Assembly: GCA_045538305.1 (NCBI GenBank) | Contig: JAZSRC010000094.1 | Span: 1 to 14,980, forward strand | Reading direction: 5' to 3' | From: SFHK01 sp045538305 | Lineage (GTDB): Bacteria > Bacillota > Clostridia > Christensenellales > Aristaeellaceae | Length of the DNA: 14,980 bases | In this document: positions 7,398 to 14,842 of the stretch, one piece after another | How positions within the stretch are numbered: the first letter of the stretch is position 1 | How the letters are laid out: every line of letters begins with the position of its first letter | The notes under the pieces: model-generated | What the model saw: only the letters and a program-made list of their open reading frames with translations | What the model was told of the DNA's origin: nothing | The model's database searches: none | Program-made: the position numbers and the translations under genes

Positions 7398-7475
7398 GCG
7401 ATTCAGTTACGCATGTAATGCGGTGTGCCGATAGCGCGCAGCCAAAAGCGCGCCTGAGAAGGGAGAGGAAATCTC
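7398..7475 (+). promoter_or_regulatory. rpoB-rpoC intercistronic region with two small hairpins and the rpoC ribosome binding site
   Basis: CGCAT (7410-7414) pairs with ATGCG (7418-7422), and GCGCGC (7434-7439) pairs with GCGCGC (7448-7453) around an AGCCAAAA loop. Neither is followed by a T tract, so readthrough into rpoC is expected. GGGAGAGG (7461-7468) at 7-nt spacing is the ribosome binding site that fixes the TTG start of rpoC at 7476. The hairpins could be mRNA processing or stability sites; this is inference. Confidence 0.5.
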
Positions 7476-10400
7476 TTGTTTGAACTGACGAATCTTGATT
7501 CTATTCAAATCCGACTTGCTTCGCCCGAAAAAATCCGTGAATGGTCTCACGGCGAGGTAGAGAAGGCTGAAACTATTAACTACCGCACGCTCAAGCGCGA
7601 GCGCGACGGATTGTTCTGCGAACGCATCTTTGGCCCCACCAAAGACTGGGAGTGCAACTGCGGAAAATATAAGCGCACCCGTTATAAGGGCGTTGTGTGC
7701 GATAAGTGCGGCGTCGAAGTAACCAAGGCGAAAGTTCGCCGTGAGCGTATGGGCCACATCGAGCTGGCTGCCCCTGTAAGCCATATCTGGTATTTCAAGG
7801 GCATCCCCAGCCGCATGGGCACGCTTCTAAAAATCAGCCCCCGTGCGCTGGAGCAGGTTCTGTATTTCGCCGCCTACATTGTACTGGATCCCGGCGAGAC
7901 TACGCTTGAAAAGCATCAGCTTCTGACGGAAGCCGAATATCAGCGCAAGCTTCAGGAATATCCCAAAGATCGCGAAACGGGCGAAATGGCTTTCCGCGTC
8001 GGCATCGGCGCAGAGGCAGTTCGCGAAATGCTTCGCGAGGTCGATCTGGATCAGCTGGCAGAGGAACTGCGCGCAGAGTTTGCAACGCTTTCCCGCAAGG
8101 AATCCGCCCGCGAAACCGAAGGCCAGACGCGTCAGCAGCTGGTCAAGCGCCTGGAGGTTGTAGAGGCTTTCAGAAAGAGCGGAAATAAGCCCGAATGGAT
8201 GATTCTGGACGTAGTTCCCGTTATTCCGCCGGAGCTTCGCCCCATGGTACAGCTGGATGGCGGACGCTTTGCCACTGCCGACCTTAACGACCTGTATCGT
8301 CGCGTTATCAACAGAAACAACAGACTTAAGCGCATGCTCGAAATGGGCGCGCCCGATATCATTGTAAGAAACGAAAAGCGCATGCTTCAGGAAGCCGTTG
8401 ACGCGCTGATTGACAACGGCAGGCGCGGCCGTGCGGTAACTGGCGCAGGCGGAAGACAGCTCAAGAGCCTTTCAGATTTGCTGCGCGGTAAGCAGGGACG
8501 ATTCCGTCAGAACCTGCTCGGTAAGCGCGTTGACTATTCCGGCCGAAGCGTTATCGTAGTTGGTCCGAACCTGCAGCTGTATCAGTGCGGCCTTCCCAAG
8601 GAGATGGCGCTGGAGCTGTTTAAGCCCTTTGTAATCGAGCGTCTGGTAAACCTGGGCCTCGCTGCGAATGTAAAGACCGCAAAACGCTCTGTAGAGCGCC
8701 TGCGCCCCGAGGTATGGGACGTACTGGAAGGCGTAATCAAAGATCATCCGGTTATGCTGAACCGCGCGCCTACGCTGCACCGTCTGGGTATTCAGGCCTT
8801 CGAGCCCATACTCGTAGAAGGAAAGGCGCTTAAGCTGCACCCGCTGTGCTGTACGGCCTTCAACGCCGACTTCGACGCCGTCCAGATGGCAATTCACGTA
8901 CCGCTGAGCATGGAAGCTCAGGCAGAAGCCCGCTTCCTGATGCTGGCTGCCAATAATATTCTGAAGCCTCAGGACGGAAAACCCGTCGTATGCCCCACGC
9001 AGGACATGGTTATGGGCTGCTATTACCTGACCATTCTGCGCGAAGGCGCAAAGGGCGAAGGCAAATACTTTACCGACGTTGACGAAGCGCTGATGGCTTA
9101 TGCTTCCGGCGAACTGGAACTGCAGGCTGTGTGCAACATCCGCATGACCAAGGAAATCAACGGCGAGAAGCACACCCGCATTGTAAAAACCTCCATCGGC
9201 CGCGTAATCTTCAACGAAGCAATTCCGCAGGATCTGGGACATCAGCCCAGAAATACCATTGACGATATGTTCCTGCTTGAGATCGATGAAGTCATCGGCA
9301 AAAAGCAGCTGGGCAAGATTGTTGACGACTGCTACCGAGTACACGGCGTGTCCGACACCGCCCTGATGCTCGACAGAGTCAAGGCCATGGGCTTTAAGTA
9401 CTCCACCATCGGCGCAGTTACCGTCTCGGTTGCCGATATCAAGGTTCCCGCCGCCAAGTACACCATTCTTGCCGAAACCGAGAAGAAAGTTCACGACATC
9501 GAGCACCAGTTCCGCCGCGGCCGTCTGAGTGAGAACGAGCGCTACAACGCCGTAATCACCAACTGGGAAAAGGCGACCAACGACGTAACCGCCGAGGTTA
9601 TGAAGAGCCTTGACAAGTTTAACCCCATCAACATGATGGCAACCTCCGGCGCCCGCGGTTCTACCAACCAGATCCGCCAGTTGGCCGGTATGCGCGGTCT
9701 GATGGCTTCTCCGTCCGGAAAGATCATCGAGCTGCCTATAAAGGCAAACTTCCGCGAAGGCCTGAGCGTATTGGAGTTCTTCCTCTCGTCTCACGGTTCC
9801 CGTAAATCCCTGGCCGATACGGCTCTGCGTACCGCGGACTCCGGTTACATGACCCGCCGCCTTGTAGACGTATCCCAGGAGAACATTATCCGTGAAATCG
9901 ACTGCTTCGAGCGCAGAAATGAAAACGTCCGCGGCATGAAGGTACATGATATCTATGCAGACGGCGAAGTCATTGAGAAGCTCGAAGACCGCGTACGCGG
10001 ACGCGTTGCAGCAGAAAACATCTATCATCCCGAAACCGGCAAGCTGATCATTGCTCAGAATGAGCTGATCACGCATGATTACGCCAGAGAGATCGTCAAG
10101 AGCGGCCTTAAGGAAGTTCTGATCCGTACCGTTCTTACCTGCCAGAGCGAAAATGGTATCTGCGCGCGCTGCTACGGCGCGAACATGTCCAACGGTAAGA
10201 TGGTTGACGTCGGCGAAGCGGTCGGTATTATTGCAGCTCAGTCCATCGGTGAGCCCGGTACCCAGCTTACCATGCGTACCTTCCACACCGGCGGTGTTGC
10301 AACGGGCGAAGATATTACGCAGGGTCTTCCCCGCGTAGAAGAGCTGTTTGAAGCCAGAAAGCCCAAGCGTGAAGCCACCCTCGCAGAGATTTCCGGTATC

Positions 10401-11042
10401 GTACGCATGTCTCAGGATACCAAGAAGCGCCGCGAGCTGGTCATCACCTCCGATGACGGCGAAGGCGAAACCAAGAAGTATCCGATTAACTATGGCAGCA
10501 AGCTTAAAGTTTCCGAAGGCGATCATGTAAACGCCGGCGACGAGCTGATTGAAGGCTCCATCAACCCGCACGACCTGCTCAGAATTCTGGGCGTAAAGGC
10601 CGTACAGGATTACGAGCTCAGAGAGGTTCAGTCCGTTTACCGCAGCCAGGGCGTAGAAATTGCGGATAAGCACATCGAAGTCATTATCCGTCAGATGCTC
10701 AGAAAGGTTAAGGTAGAGGACGCCAACGATACCAACCTGCTTCCCGGATCGCTGGTCGATATCTTCAGATTTGAATCTGAGAACCGCCGCACCATGGAAG
10801 AGGGCGGACGTCCGGCAACCGCAAAGCGCGTGCTTTTGGGCATCACCAAGGCGGCTCTTGCTACCGAGTCCTTCCTGTCCGCGGCTTCCTTCCAGGAAAC
10901 CACCCGCGTACTGACCGAGGCTGCCATCAAGGGCAAGACCGGTCCGTTGATTGGCCTCAAGGAAAACGTAATTCTCGGAAAGCTGATTCCTGCCGGTACC
11001 GGTATGAAGCGTTATTCCGACGTGGACATCCACGAAGCATAA
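7476..11042 (+). CDS. rpoC: DNA-directed RNA polymerase subunit beta' with an altered catalytic motif
   Basis: RpoC carries the Mg2+ active site of RNA polymerase. This 1188-residue protein starts at TTG 7476 (MFELTNLDSIQIRLASPEKI, the usual N-terminus) behind GGGAGAGG. The N-terminal zinc site has C60, C62, C75 and C78; the second has C810, C889, C896 and C899. RFRQNLLGKRVDYSGRSV, the trigger loop GTQLTMRTFHTGG and the C-terminal LIPAGTG are intact. Two places are abnormal. The universal NADFDGD motif reads NADFDAV (463-469, codons GCC GTC at 8877-8882), so only D465 and D467 of the three metal-binding Asp remain. The bridge helix reads HGSRKSLADTAL from H773, with S778 where a hinge Gly is conserved. 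There is no frameshift and codon use matches rpoB. As written, the enzyme would be expected to be catalytically crippled; sequence error or a second rpoC elsewhere must be considered. Confidence 0.97.
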   Translation: MFELTNLDSIQIRLASPEKIREWSHGEVEKAETINYRTLKRERDGLFCERIFGPTKDWECNCGKYKRTRYKGVVCDKCGVEVTKAKVRRERMGHIELAAPVSHIWYFKGIPSRMGTLLKISPRALEQVLYFAAYIVLDPGETTLEKHQLLTEAEYQRKLQEYPKDRETGEMAFRVGIGAEAVREMLREVDLDQLAEELRAEFATLSRKESARETEGQTRQQLVKRLEVVEAFRKSGNKPEWMILDVVPVIPPELRPMVQLDGGRFATADLNDLYRRVINRNNRLKRMLEMGAPDIIVRNEKRMLQEAVDALIDNGRRGRAVTGAGGRQLKSLSDLLRGKQGRFRQNLLGKRVDYSGRSVIVVGPNLQLYQCGLPKEMALELFKPFVIERLVNLGLAANVKTAKRSVERLRPEVWDVLEGVIKDHPVMLNRAPTLHRLGIQAFEPILVEGKALKLHPLCCTAFNADFDAVQMAIHVPLSMEAQAEARFLMLAANNILKPQDGKPVVCPTQDMVMGCYYLTILREGAKGEGKYFTDVDEALMAYASGELELQAVCNIRMTKEINGEKHTRIVKTSIGRVIFNEAIPQDLGHQPRNTIDDMFLLEIDEVIGKKQLGKIVDDCYRVHGVSDTALMLDRVKAMGFKYSTIGAVTVSVADIKVPAAKYTILAETEKKVHDIEHQFRRGRLSENERYNAVITNWEKATNDVTAEVMKSLDKFNPINMMATSGARGSTNQIRQLAGMRGLMASPSGKIIELPIKANFREGLSVLEFFLSSHGSRKSLADTALRTADSGYMTRRLVDVSQENIIREIDCFERRNENVRGMKVHDIYADGEVIEKLEDRVRGRVAAENIYHPETGKLIIAQNELITHDYAREIVKSGLKEVLIRTVLTCQSENGICARCYGANMSNGKMVDVGEAVGIIAAQSIGEPGTQLTMRTFHTGGVATGEDITQGLPRVEELFEARKPKREATLAEISGIVRMSQDTKKRRELVITSDDGEGETKKYPINYGSKLKVSEGDHVNAGDELIEGSINPHDLLRILGVKAVQDYELREVQSVYRSQGVEIADKHIEVIIRQMLRKVKVEDANDTNLLPGSLVDIFRFESENRRTMEEGGRPATAKRVLLGITKAALATESFLSAASFQETTRVLTEAAIKGKTGPLIGLKENVILGKLIPAGTGMKRYSDVDIHEA

Positions 11043-11056
11043 GTATAAAGCTCGAA

Positions 11057-11089
11057 CGGCGGCGGAATTTCGGTTCCGTCGCCGGTTTT
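11057..11089 (+). terminator. Probable intrinsic terminator after rpoC
   Basis: An 11-bp stem with one G-U pair (11057-11067 with 11074-11084) closes a 6-nt loop and is followed by GTTTTC. It lies 14 nt after the rpoC stop. The T tract is short (four T), so termination may be partial. It separates rpoBC from the next promoter at 11135. Confidence 0.6.
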
Positions 11090-11134
11090 CGGAAAAAATT
11101 AACCCGAATGCACAGAAACTCAAAATTGGAAACA

Positions 11135-11163
11135 TTGACAAATTGTGCAGAGGGTGATAAGAT
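11135..11163 (+). promoter_or_regulatory. Sigma-A-type promoter of ybxF-rpsL-rpsG, extended -10
   Basis: A consensus -35 TTGACA (11135-11140), a 17-bp spacer and TAAGAT (11158-11163) with an extended TG at 11155-11156 predict a start near 11170, 30 nt before the ybxF ATG. Together with the hairpin after rpoC, this makes the str-type genes a transcription unit that can be separated from rpoBC. Confidence 0.82.
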
Positions 11164-11199
11164 GTACAAGTTCGATTATGCGTATGAAGGAGTAAGCCT

Positions 11200-11448
11200 A
11201 TGCTTGAGCGATTGAATACAAGCGTAAAGACTGTGGGAATGCGCACAACCATTCGCGCTATTGAAAACGGTCGCGCCCTCCATGCGTTTATCGCAGAAGA
11301 CGCCGATGTGTTTATCACTCGCCGCGTTCAGGAACTGTGCCAGATGAAGGACATTCCTTATACCCGCGTGGAGTCGATGAAAATGCTTGGCGAAGCCTGT
11401 GGCGTGCAGGTTCCTACCGCTTGCGCAGCGATAGTCAATCACGCCTGA
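11200..11448 (+). CDS. ybxF: L7Ae-family ribosomal protein-like K-turn RNA-binding protein (YbxF-like)
   Basis: This 82-residue protein has the L7Ae/L30e/S12e fold and sits between rpoC and rpsL, exactly as ybxF does in other Firmicutes. Family features are the N-terminal VGMRTTIRAIENG helix region (12-24) that in relatives inserts into K-turn RNA, HAFIAEDADVFITRRV (28-43), and the C-terminal VESMKMLGEACGVQVPTACAAIV. Bacillus YbxF binds K-turn motifs in RNA; a ribosomal or riboswitch partner here is not shown. The ATG has AAGGAG (11187-11192) at 7-nt spacing. The gene is first in its transcription unit, 76 nt ahead of rpsL. Its length is normal. Confidence 0.92.
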   Translation: MLERLNTSVKTVGMRTTIRAIENGRALHAFIAEDADVFITRRVQELCQMKDIPYTRVESMKMLGEACGVQVPTACAAIVNHA

Positions 11449-11524
11449 TAACCATGATGTACTCTTCCAGGGTTGCGGAAGCGTATATAGTCCAATAAGA
11501 CCCAAAATCTAAGGAGGTGTTTCC

Positions 11525-11899
11525 ATGCCCACGATCAACCAGATGATTCGTAAGGGTAGGGAAAAGGTGACCAGCAAATCCAACTCGCCCATTCTGCAGA
11601 AGTGCCCGCAGAAGCGCGGTGTTTGCCTGTCGGTCAAAACGCTTACGCCCAAAAAGCCGAATTCCGCACTTCGTAAGATCGCTCGCGTACGTCTTACCAA
11701 CTCCATCGAAGGTACCTGCTACATTCCCGGCATCGGCCACAACCTTCAGGAGCACTCCGTTGTACTGATTCGCGGCGGCAAGGTTCGCGATCTGCCCGGT
11801 GTTCGCTACCACATCATTCGTGGCGCTCTCGATACCGCTGGCGTTGCAAAGCGCATGCAGAGCCGCTCCCTCTACGGCGCCAAGAGACCCAAGAAGTAA
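11525..11899 (+). CDS. rpsL: 30S ribosomal protein S12 (uS12)
   Basis: uS12 lies at the decoding centre and controls accuracy of translation. The length of 124 residues is normal. TPKKPNSALRK (41-51) keeps K43, the classic streptomycin site, and IPGIGHNLQEHSVVLIRGG (67-85) is typical of Clostridia. The second site reads GGKVRDLPGVRYH (84-96): residue 88, Lys in E. coli and most bacteria, is Arg, while neighbouring position 86 is Lys. D89, methylthiolated in E. coli, is kept. The ATG has AAGGAGGTG (11511-11519), a full anti-Shine-Dalgarno match, at 5-nt spacing, suggesting very strong initiation. The gene lies in the order ybxF-rpsL-rpsG, with an unusually long 172-nt spacer before rpsG. Confidence 0.98.
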   Translation: MPTINQMIRKGREKVTSKSNSPILQKCPQKRGVCLSVKTLTPKKPNSALRKIARVRLTNSIEGTCYIPGIGHNLQEHSVVLIRGGKVRDLPGVRYHIIRGALDTAGVAKRMQSRSLYGAKRPKK

Positions 11900-12071
11900 T
11901 TTCCGGCAGCTGCTTAGCCGCCTGAACCCTGCCTTGTCTGAAGGAACGCGGATGGGGTGGCAAGTATGGGGGAAAAGCAGGCGAGGGAAACTGCGCCAAC
12001 GGTTTCCGAATTCGCACGCCATGTTGCTTAAGTAAGCTCTTCGACTGCCCAATTGATTAGGAGGGACAAAT
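11900..12071 (+). other. 172-nt rpsL-rpsG intercistronic spacer
   Basis: No gene, promoter or T-tract terminator is evident. It contains a GCTTA-AG-TAAGC palindrome (12026-12037), GC-rich segments that could fold, such as CCTGC near 11930 with GCAGG near 11976, and the rpsG ribosome binding site AGGAGGG (12059-12065). In E. coli the equivalent region is the S7 translational-repression target; whether this one does the same is inference from position only. Confidence 0.4.
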
Positions 12072-12542
12072 ATGCCCAGACGTGGATTTATTCCGAAGCG
12101 TGAAGTGCTTCCGGATCCTGTATACGGAACTATTATCGTAACCAAACTTATCAACCAGCTGATGTACGACGGCAAGCGCGGCGTAGCTCAGTCTGTTTGC
12201 TACAATGCTTTCGAGCAGGTTGCTCAGAAGACCGGCAAGGAAGCCATCGAAGTTTTCAACCAGGCAATTGCCAACATCATGCCCGCCCTCGAAGTTAAGG
12301 CGCGCCGCGTTGGCGGTTCCACCTATCAGGTTCCGGTTGAAATCCGTCCCGAGCGTCGTCAGACTCTGGCTCTGCGCTGGCTGGTAATGTTCTCCAGAAA
12401 GCGCGGCGAGCGCGTCATGGCAGACCGCCTTGCAGGCGAGATCATCGATGCCTCCAACAACACCGGTAATGCCGTAAAGCGTCGCGAAGATATGCACAAG
12501 ATGGCCGAGGCCAACAAGGCATTCGCGCACTATCGCTGGTAA
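12072..12542 (+). CDS. rpsG: 30S ribosomal protein S7 (uS7)
   Basis: uS7 nucleates assembly of the 30S head by binding 16S rRNA and contacts tRNA in the E site. All 156 residues align with the family without gaps as far as can be judged by eye. The protein starts MPRRGFIPKREVLPDPVYG, has the rRNA-binding core VKARRVGGSTYQVPVEIRPE (75-94), and ends in the conserved DMHKMAEANKAFAHYRW. AGGAGGG lies 6 nt before the ATG. A terminator hairpin follows the stop by about 24 nt, so this is probably the last gene of the ybxF-rpsL-rpsG transcript. Confidence 0.98.
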   Translation: MPRRGFIPKREVLPDPVYGTIIVTKLINQLMYDGKRGVAQSVCYNAFEQVAQKTGKEAIEVFNQAIANIMPALEVKARRVGGSTYQVPVEIRPERRQTLALRWLVMFSRKRGERVMADRLAGEIIDASNNTGNAVKRREDMHKMAEANKAFAHYRW

Positions 12543-12565
12543 TAAACGCCGGGTGCGCAAAAGAT

Positions 12566-12617
12566 GCGCGCGACGGGTATTATGTCAAAAGGCATGTACT
12601 TATGTCGCGCGCTTTTT
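12566..12617 (+). terminator. Intrinsic terminator between rpsG and fusA, long loop
   Basis: GCGCGCGAC (12566-12574) pairs perfectly with GTCGCGCGC (12604-12612) and is followed by TTTTT (12613-12617). The 29-nt loop is unusually long, and AAAA (12559-12562) could extend the stem against the T tract past a bulge. The last two T residues are also the first two bases of the fusA -35 box, so terminator and next promoter interlock. Confidence 0.65.
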
Positions 12618-12644
12618 GACGCATATGGCGCTATGGCATATACT
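12616..12644 (+). promoter_or_regulatory. Sigma-A-type promoter of fusA-tuf
   Basis: TTGACG (12616-12621) and TATACT (12639-12644) are separated by 17 bp, predicting a start near 12651 and a leader of about 59 nt. It lies directly behind the rpsG terminator, so fusA-tuf can be expressed independently of rpsL-rpsG. Confidence 0.7.
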
Positions 12645-12663
12645 GTGCCAGTAATGAAATGAC

Positions 12664-12686
12664 GCGCAGATTTTTCTGTTCTGCGC
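12664..12686 (+). promoter_or_regulatory. Hairpin in the fusA leader just before the ribosome binding site
   Basis: GCGCAGA (12664-12670) pairs with TCTGCGC (12680-12686) around a 9-nt T-rich loop. It ends 7 nt before the AAGGGAG ribosome binding site of fusA. With no T tract after it, it is not a terminator; it may affect mRNA stability or ribosome loading. No known riboswitch class is recognised. Confidence 0.45.
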
Positions 12687-12709
12687 ACAATTGAAAGGGA
12701 GAAAATTTC

Positions 12710-14791
12710 GTGGCGAGAACCCATTCTCTTGATCATGTCCGCAATATCGGCATTATGGCCCATATTGACGCCGGCAAAACTACTACCACCGAGCGAATCC
12801 TGTTCTACACGGGTCGTACCCATCGTTTGGGTGAGACCCATGAGGGCATGGCGACGATGGACTGGATGGAGCAGGAGCAGGAACGCGGAATCACCATTAC
12901 CTCCGCAGCAACGACCTGCGAATGGCGCGGACATCAGATCAATATTATCGACACGCCCGGCCACGTGGATTTTACCGTTGAGGTCGAACGTTCCTTGCGC
13001 GTGCTGGACGGCGCTGTTGCCGTTTTCTGCGCGAAGGGCGGCGTTGAACCCCAGAGTGAAACCGTATGGCGTCAGGCCACCAAATACGGAGTTCCGCGTT
13101 TAGCCTATATCAATAAGATGGACATCACCGGTGCGAATTTCTATCGCGTTGTCAGCATGATGCAGACGAAGCTGCATGCAAATGCAGTACCGATGCAATT
13201 GCCCATCGGTGAAGAAAGCACCTTCACGGGCATTATTGATCTTTTGCGCATGAAGGCCGAAATCTATAAGGACGATCTCGGAATGAAGGTTGAGGAGTGC
13301 GAGATTCCCGAAGCTTATCGTGAGAAGGCTGAGGAATACCACAATAAGATGGTGGAAGCCGTTGCCGAAACTGATGATGAACTCACCATGAAATTCCTTG
13401 ACGGCGAAGAGATTACCGAAGAAGAGCTTCGCGCAGCCATTCGTAAGGCGACCATCGCCGGAACGATGAATCCTGTTTTCTGCGGAACTTCTTATCGTAA
13501 CAAGGGCGTTCAGCTCCTGCTTGATGCAGTTGTCGATTACCTGCCTTCTCCGCTGGATATTCCTCCGGTGAAGGGTACGGTGAAGGATTCCGACAAGGAA
13601 ATCGAGCGCAAGCCCAGCGACGACGAGCTGTTCTCAGCCCTTGCGTTCAAGGTAATGGTAGATCCCTTTGTAGGTCGTCTTGTATTCTTCCGCGTATATT
13701 CCGGAACGCTGAAGTCCGGAAGTTACGTATATAATGCCACCAAGGGCAGACGCGAACGCATTGGCCGCATTCTGAAGATGCATGCCAATCACCGCGAAGA
13801 GATCGACGAAGTATACGCCGGCGATATTGCAGCCGCCGTAGGCTTTAAAGATACGGTTACCGGCGATACCATGTGCACCGAGAATAAGCCTGTTGTTCTT
13901 GAAAGCATGGAGTTCCCGGATCCTGTTATCCGCGTTGCGATCGAGCCCAAAACGAAGGCGGGCCGCGATAAGATGAGCGAGGCACTGATGCGCCTTGCCG
14001 TTGAGGATCCCACCTTCAAGACCTATACCGACGAAGGCACCGGCCAGACGATCATTGCCGGTATGGGTGAATTGCACCTTGAGATTATTGTAGATCGACT
14101 GCTGCGCGAATTCCGCGTGGAAGCTACGGTCGGTAAGCCTCAGGTTGCATACAAAGAATGCATCCGTAAGCCCGCCAAAGGCGAAGGCCGATTTGTCAGG
14201 CAGACCGGCGGCCACGGCCAGTATGGTCATGCCGTTATCGAGCTTGAACCCCTTGAGCCCGGCAGCGGTTATGAATTTGTCGATAAGACGGTTGGCGGCG
14301 TAGTGCCCAAGGAATTCATTCAGCCCATCTCCGATGGCGTTAAGGAAGCTGCGCTTTCCGGCGCTCTTGGCGGATACGAGGTTGTTGATTTCCGCTGCAC
14401 GCTGCTTGACGGATCTTATCACGATGTTGACTCCAGCGAAATGGCGTTCCGCATTGCGGGATCCATGGCGTTTAAGGATGCCATCAAGAAGGCTGACTCT
14501 ACGCTGATGGAGCCGGTAATGAAGGTGGAGATCGTTGTTCCCGACGAATACCTCGGCGGCGTAAACGGCGATATGGCCTCCAGACGCGGCCGCATTGTCA
14601 ACACCGAAACCAATGGCGATCTGCATGTAATCGACGCGATGGTACCGCTCAGCGAAATGTTTGGCTATGCAACGGACCTTCGCTCCCGCAGCCAGGGCCG
14701 CGGAACCTTCACCATGCAGTTCTCCCAGTATGAGAGCGTTCCCAAGAACGTTGCCCTTAAGATCCTTGGGATGGCGAATATGCATGAGTAA
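12710..14791 (+). CDS. fusA: Translation elongation factor G
   Basis: EF-G is the GTPase that drives tRNA-mRNA translocation. The length of 693 residues is normal. GTP-binding motifs: G1 AHIDAGKTT (17-25), switch I ERGITITSA (58-66), G3 DTPGH (81-85) and G4 NKMD (135-138). G5 reads CGTSYRNKG (T260-S261-Y262) where SAF/SAY is usual, a mild deviation. Domain III has GMGELHLEIIVDRL. The domain IV tip SYHDVDSSEMAF carries H571, matching the His that enters the decoding centre. The start is GTG 12710 behind AAGGGAG at 8-nt spacing, giving the expected MARTHSLDHVRNIGIMAHID. tuf follows after 51 nt with no terminator, so fusA-tuf are cotranscribed. This is a canonical EF-G rather than a TetM-like protein. 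Confidence 0.98.
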   Translation: MARTHSLDHVRNIGIMAHIDAGKTTTTERILFYTGRTHRLGETHEGMATMDWMEQEQERGITITSAATTCEWRGHQINIIDTPGHVDFTVEVERSLRVLDGAVAVFCAKGGVEPQSETVWRQATKYGVPRLAYINKMDITGANFYRVVSMMQTKLHANAVPMQLPIGEESTFTGIIDLLRMKAEIYKDDLGMKVEECEIPEAYREKAEEYHNKMVEAVAETDDELTMKFLDGEEITEEELRAAIRKATIAGTMNPVFCGTSYRNKGVQLLLDAVVDYLPSPLDIPPVKGTVKDSDKEIERKPSDDELFSALAFKVMVDPFVGRLVFFRVYSGTLKSGSYVYNATKGRRERIGRILKMHANHREEIDEVYAGDIAAAVGFKDTVTGDTMCTENKPVVLESMEFPDPVIRVAIEPKTKAGRDKMSEALMRLAVEDPTFKTYTDEGTGQTIIAGMGELHLEIIVDRLLREFRVEATVGKPQVAYKECIRKPAKGEGRFVRQTGGHGQYGHAVIELEPLEPGSGYEFVDKTVGGVVPKEFIQPISDGVKEAALSGALGGYEVVDFRCTLLDGSYHDVDSSEMAFRIAGSMAFKDAIKKADSTLMEPVMKVEIVVPDEYLGGVNGDMASRRGRIVNTETNGDLHVIDAMVPLSEMFGYATDLRSRSQGRGTFTMQFSQYESVPKNVALKILGMANMHE

Positions 14792-14842
14792 TGCAAACGC
14801 CAGAGAATGAATAAACACCATATCATTGGAGGATGAATCACA

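Noticed and set aside
8472..11318. A 948-codon open frame antisense to rpoC, and similar long antisense frames at 5535-7031 and 13634-14911
   Set aside because: They lie exactly opposite highly expressed, conserved genes. The sense genes rarely use the codons whose complements are stops in that frame. The translations show no recognisable family, and no ribosome binding site was identified for them.
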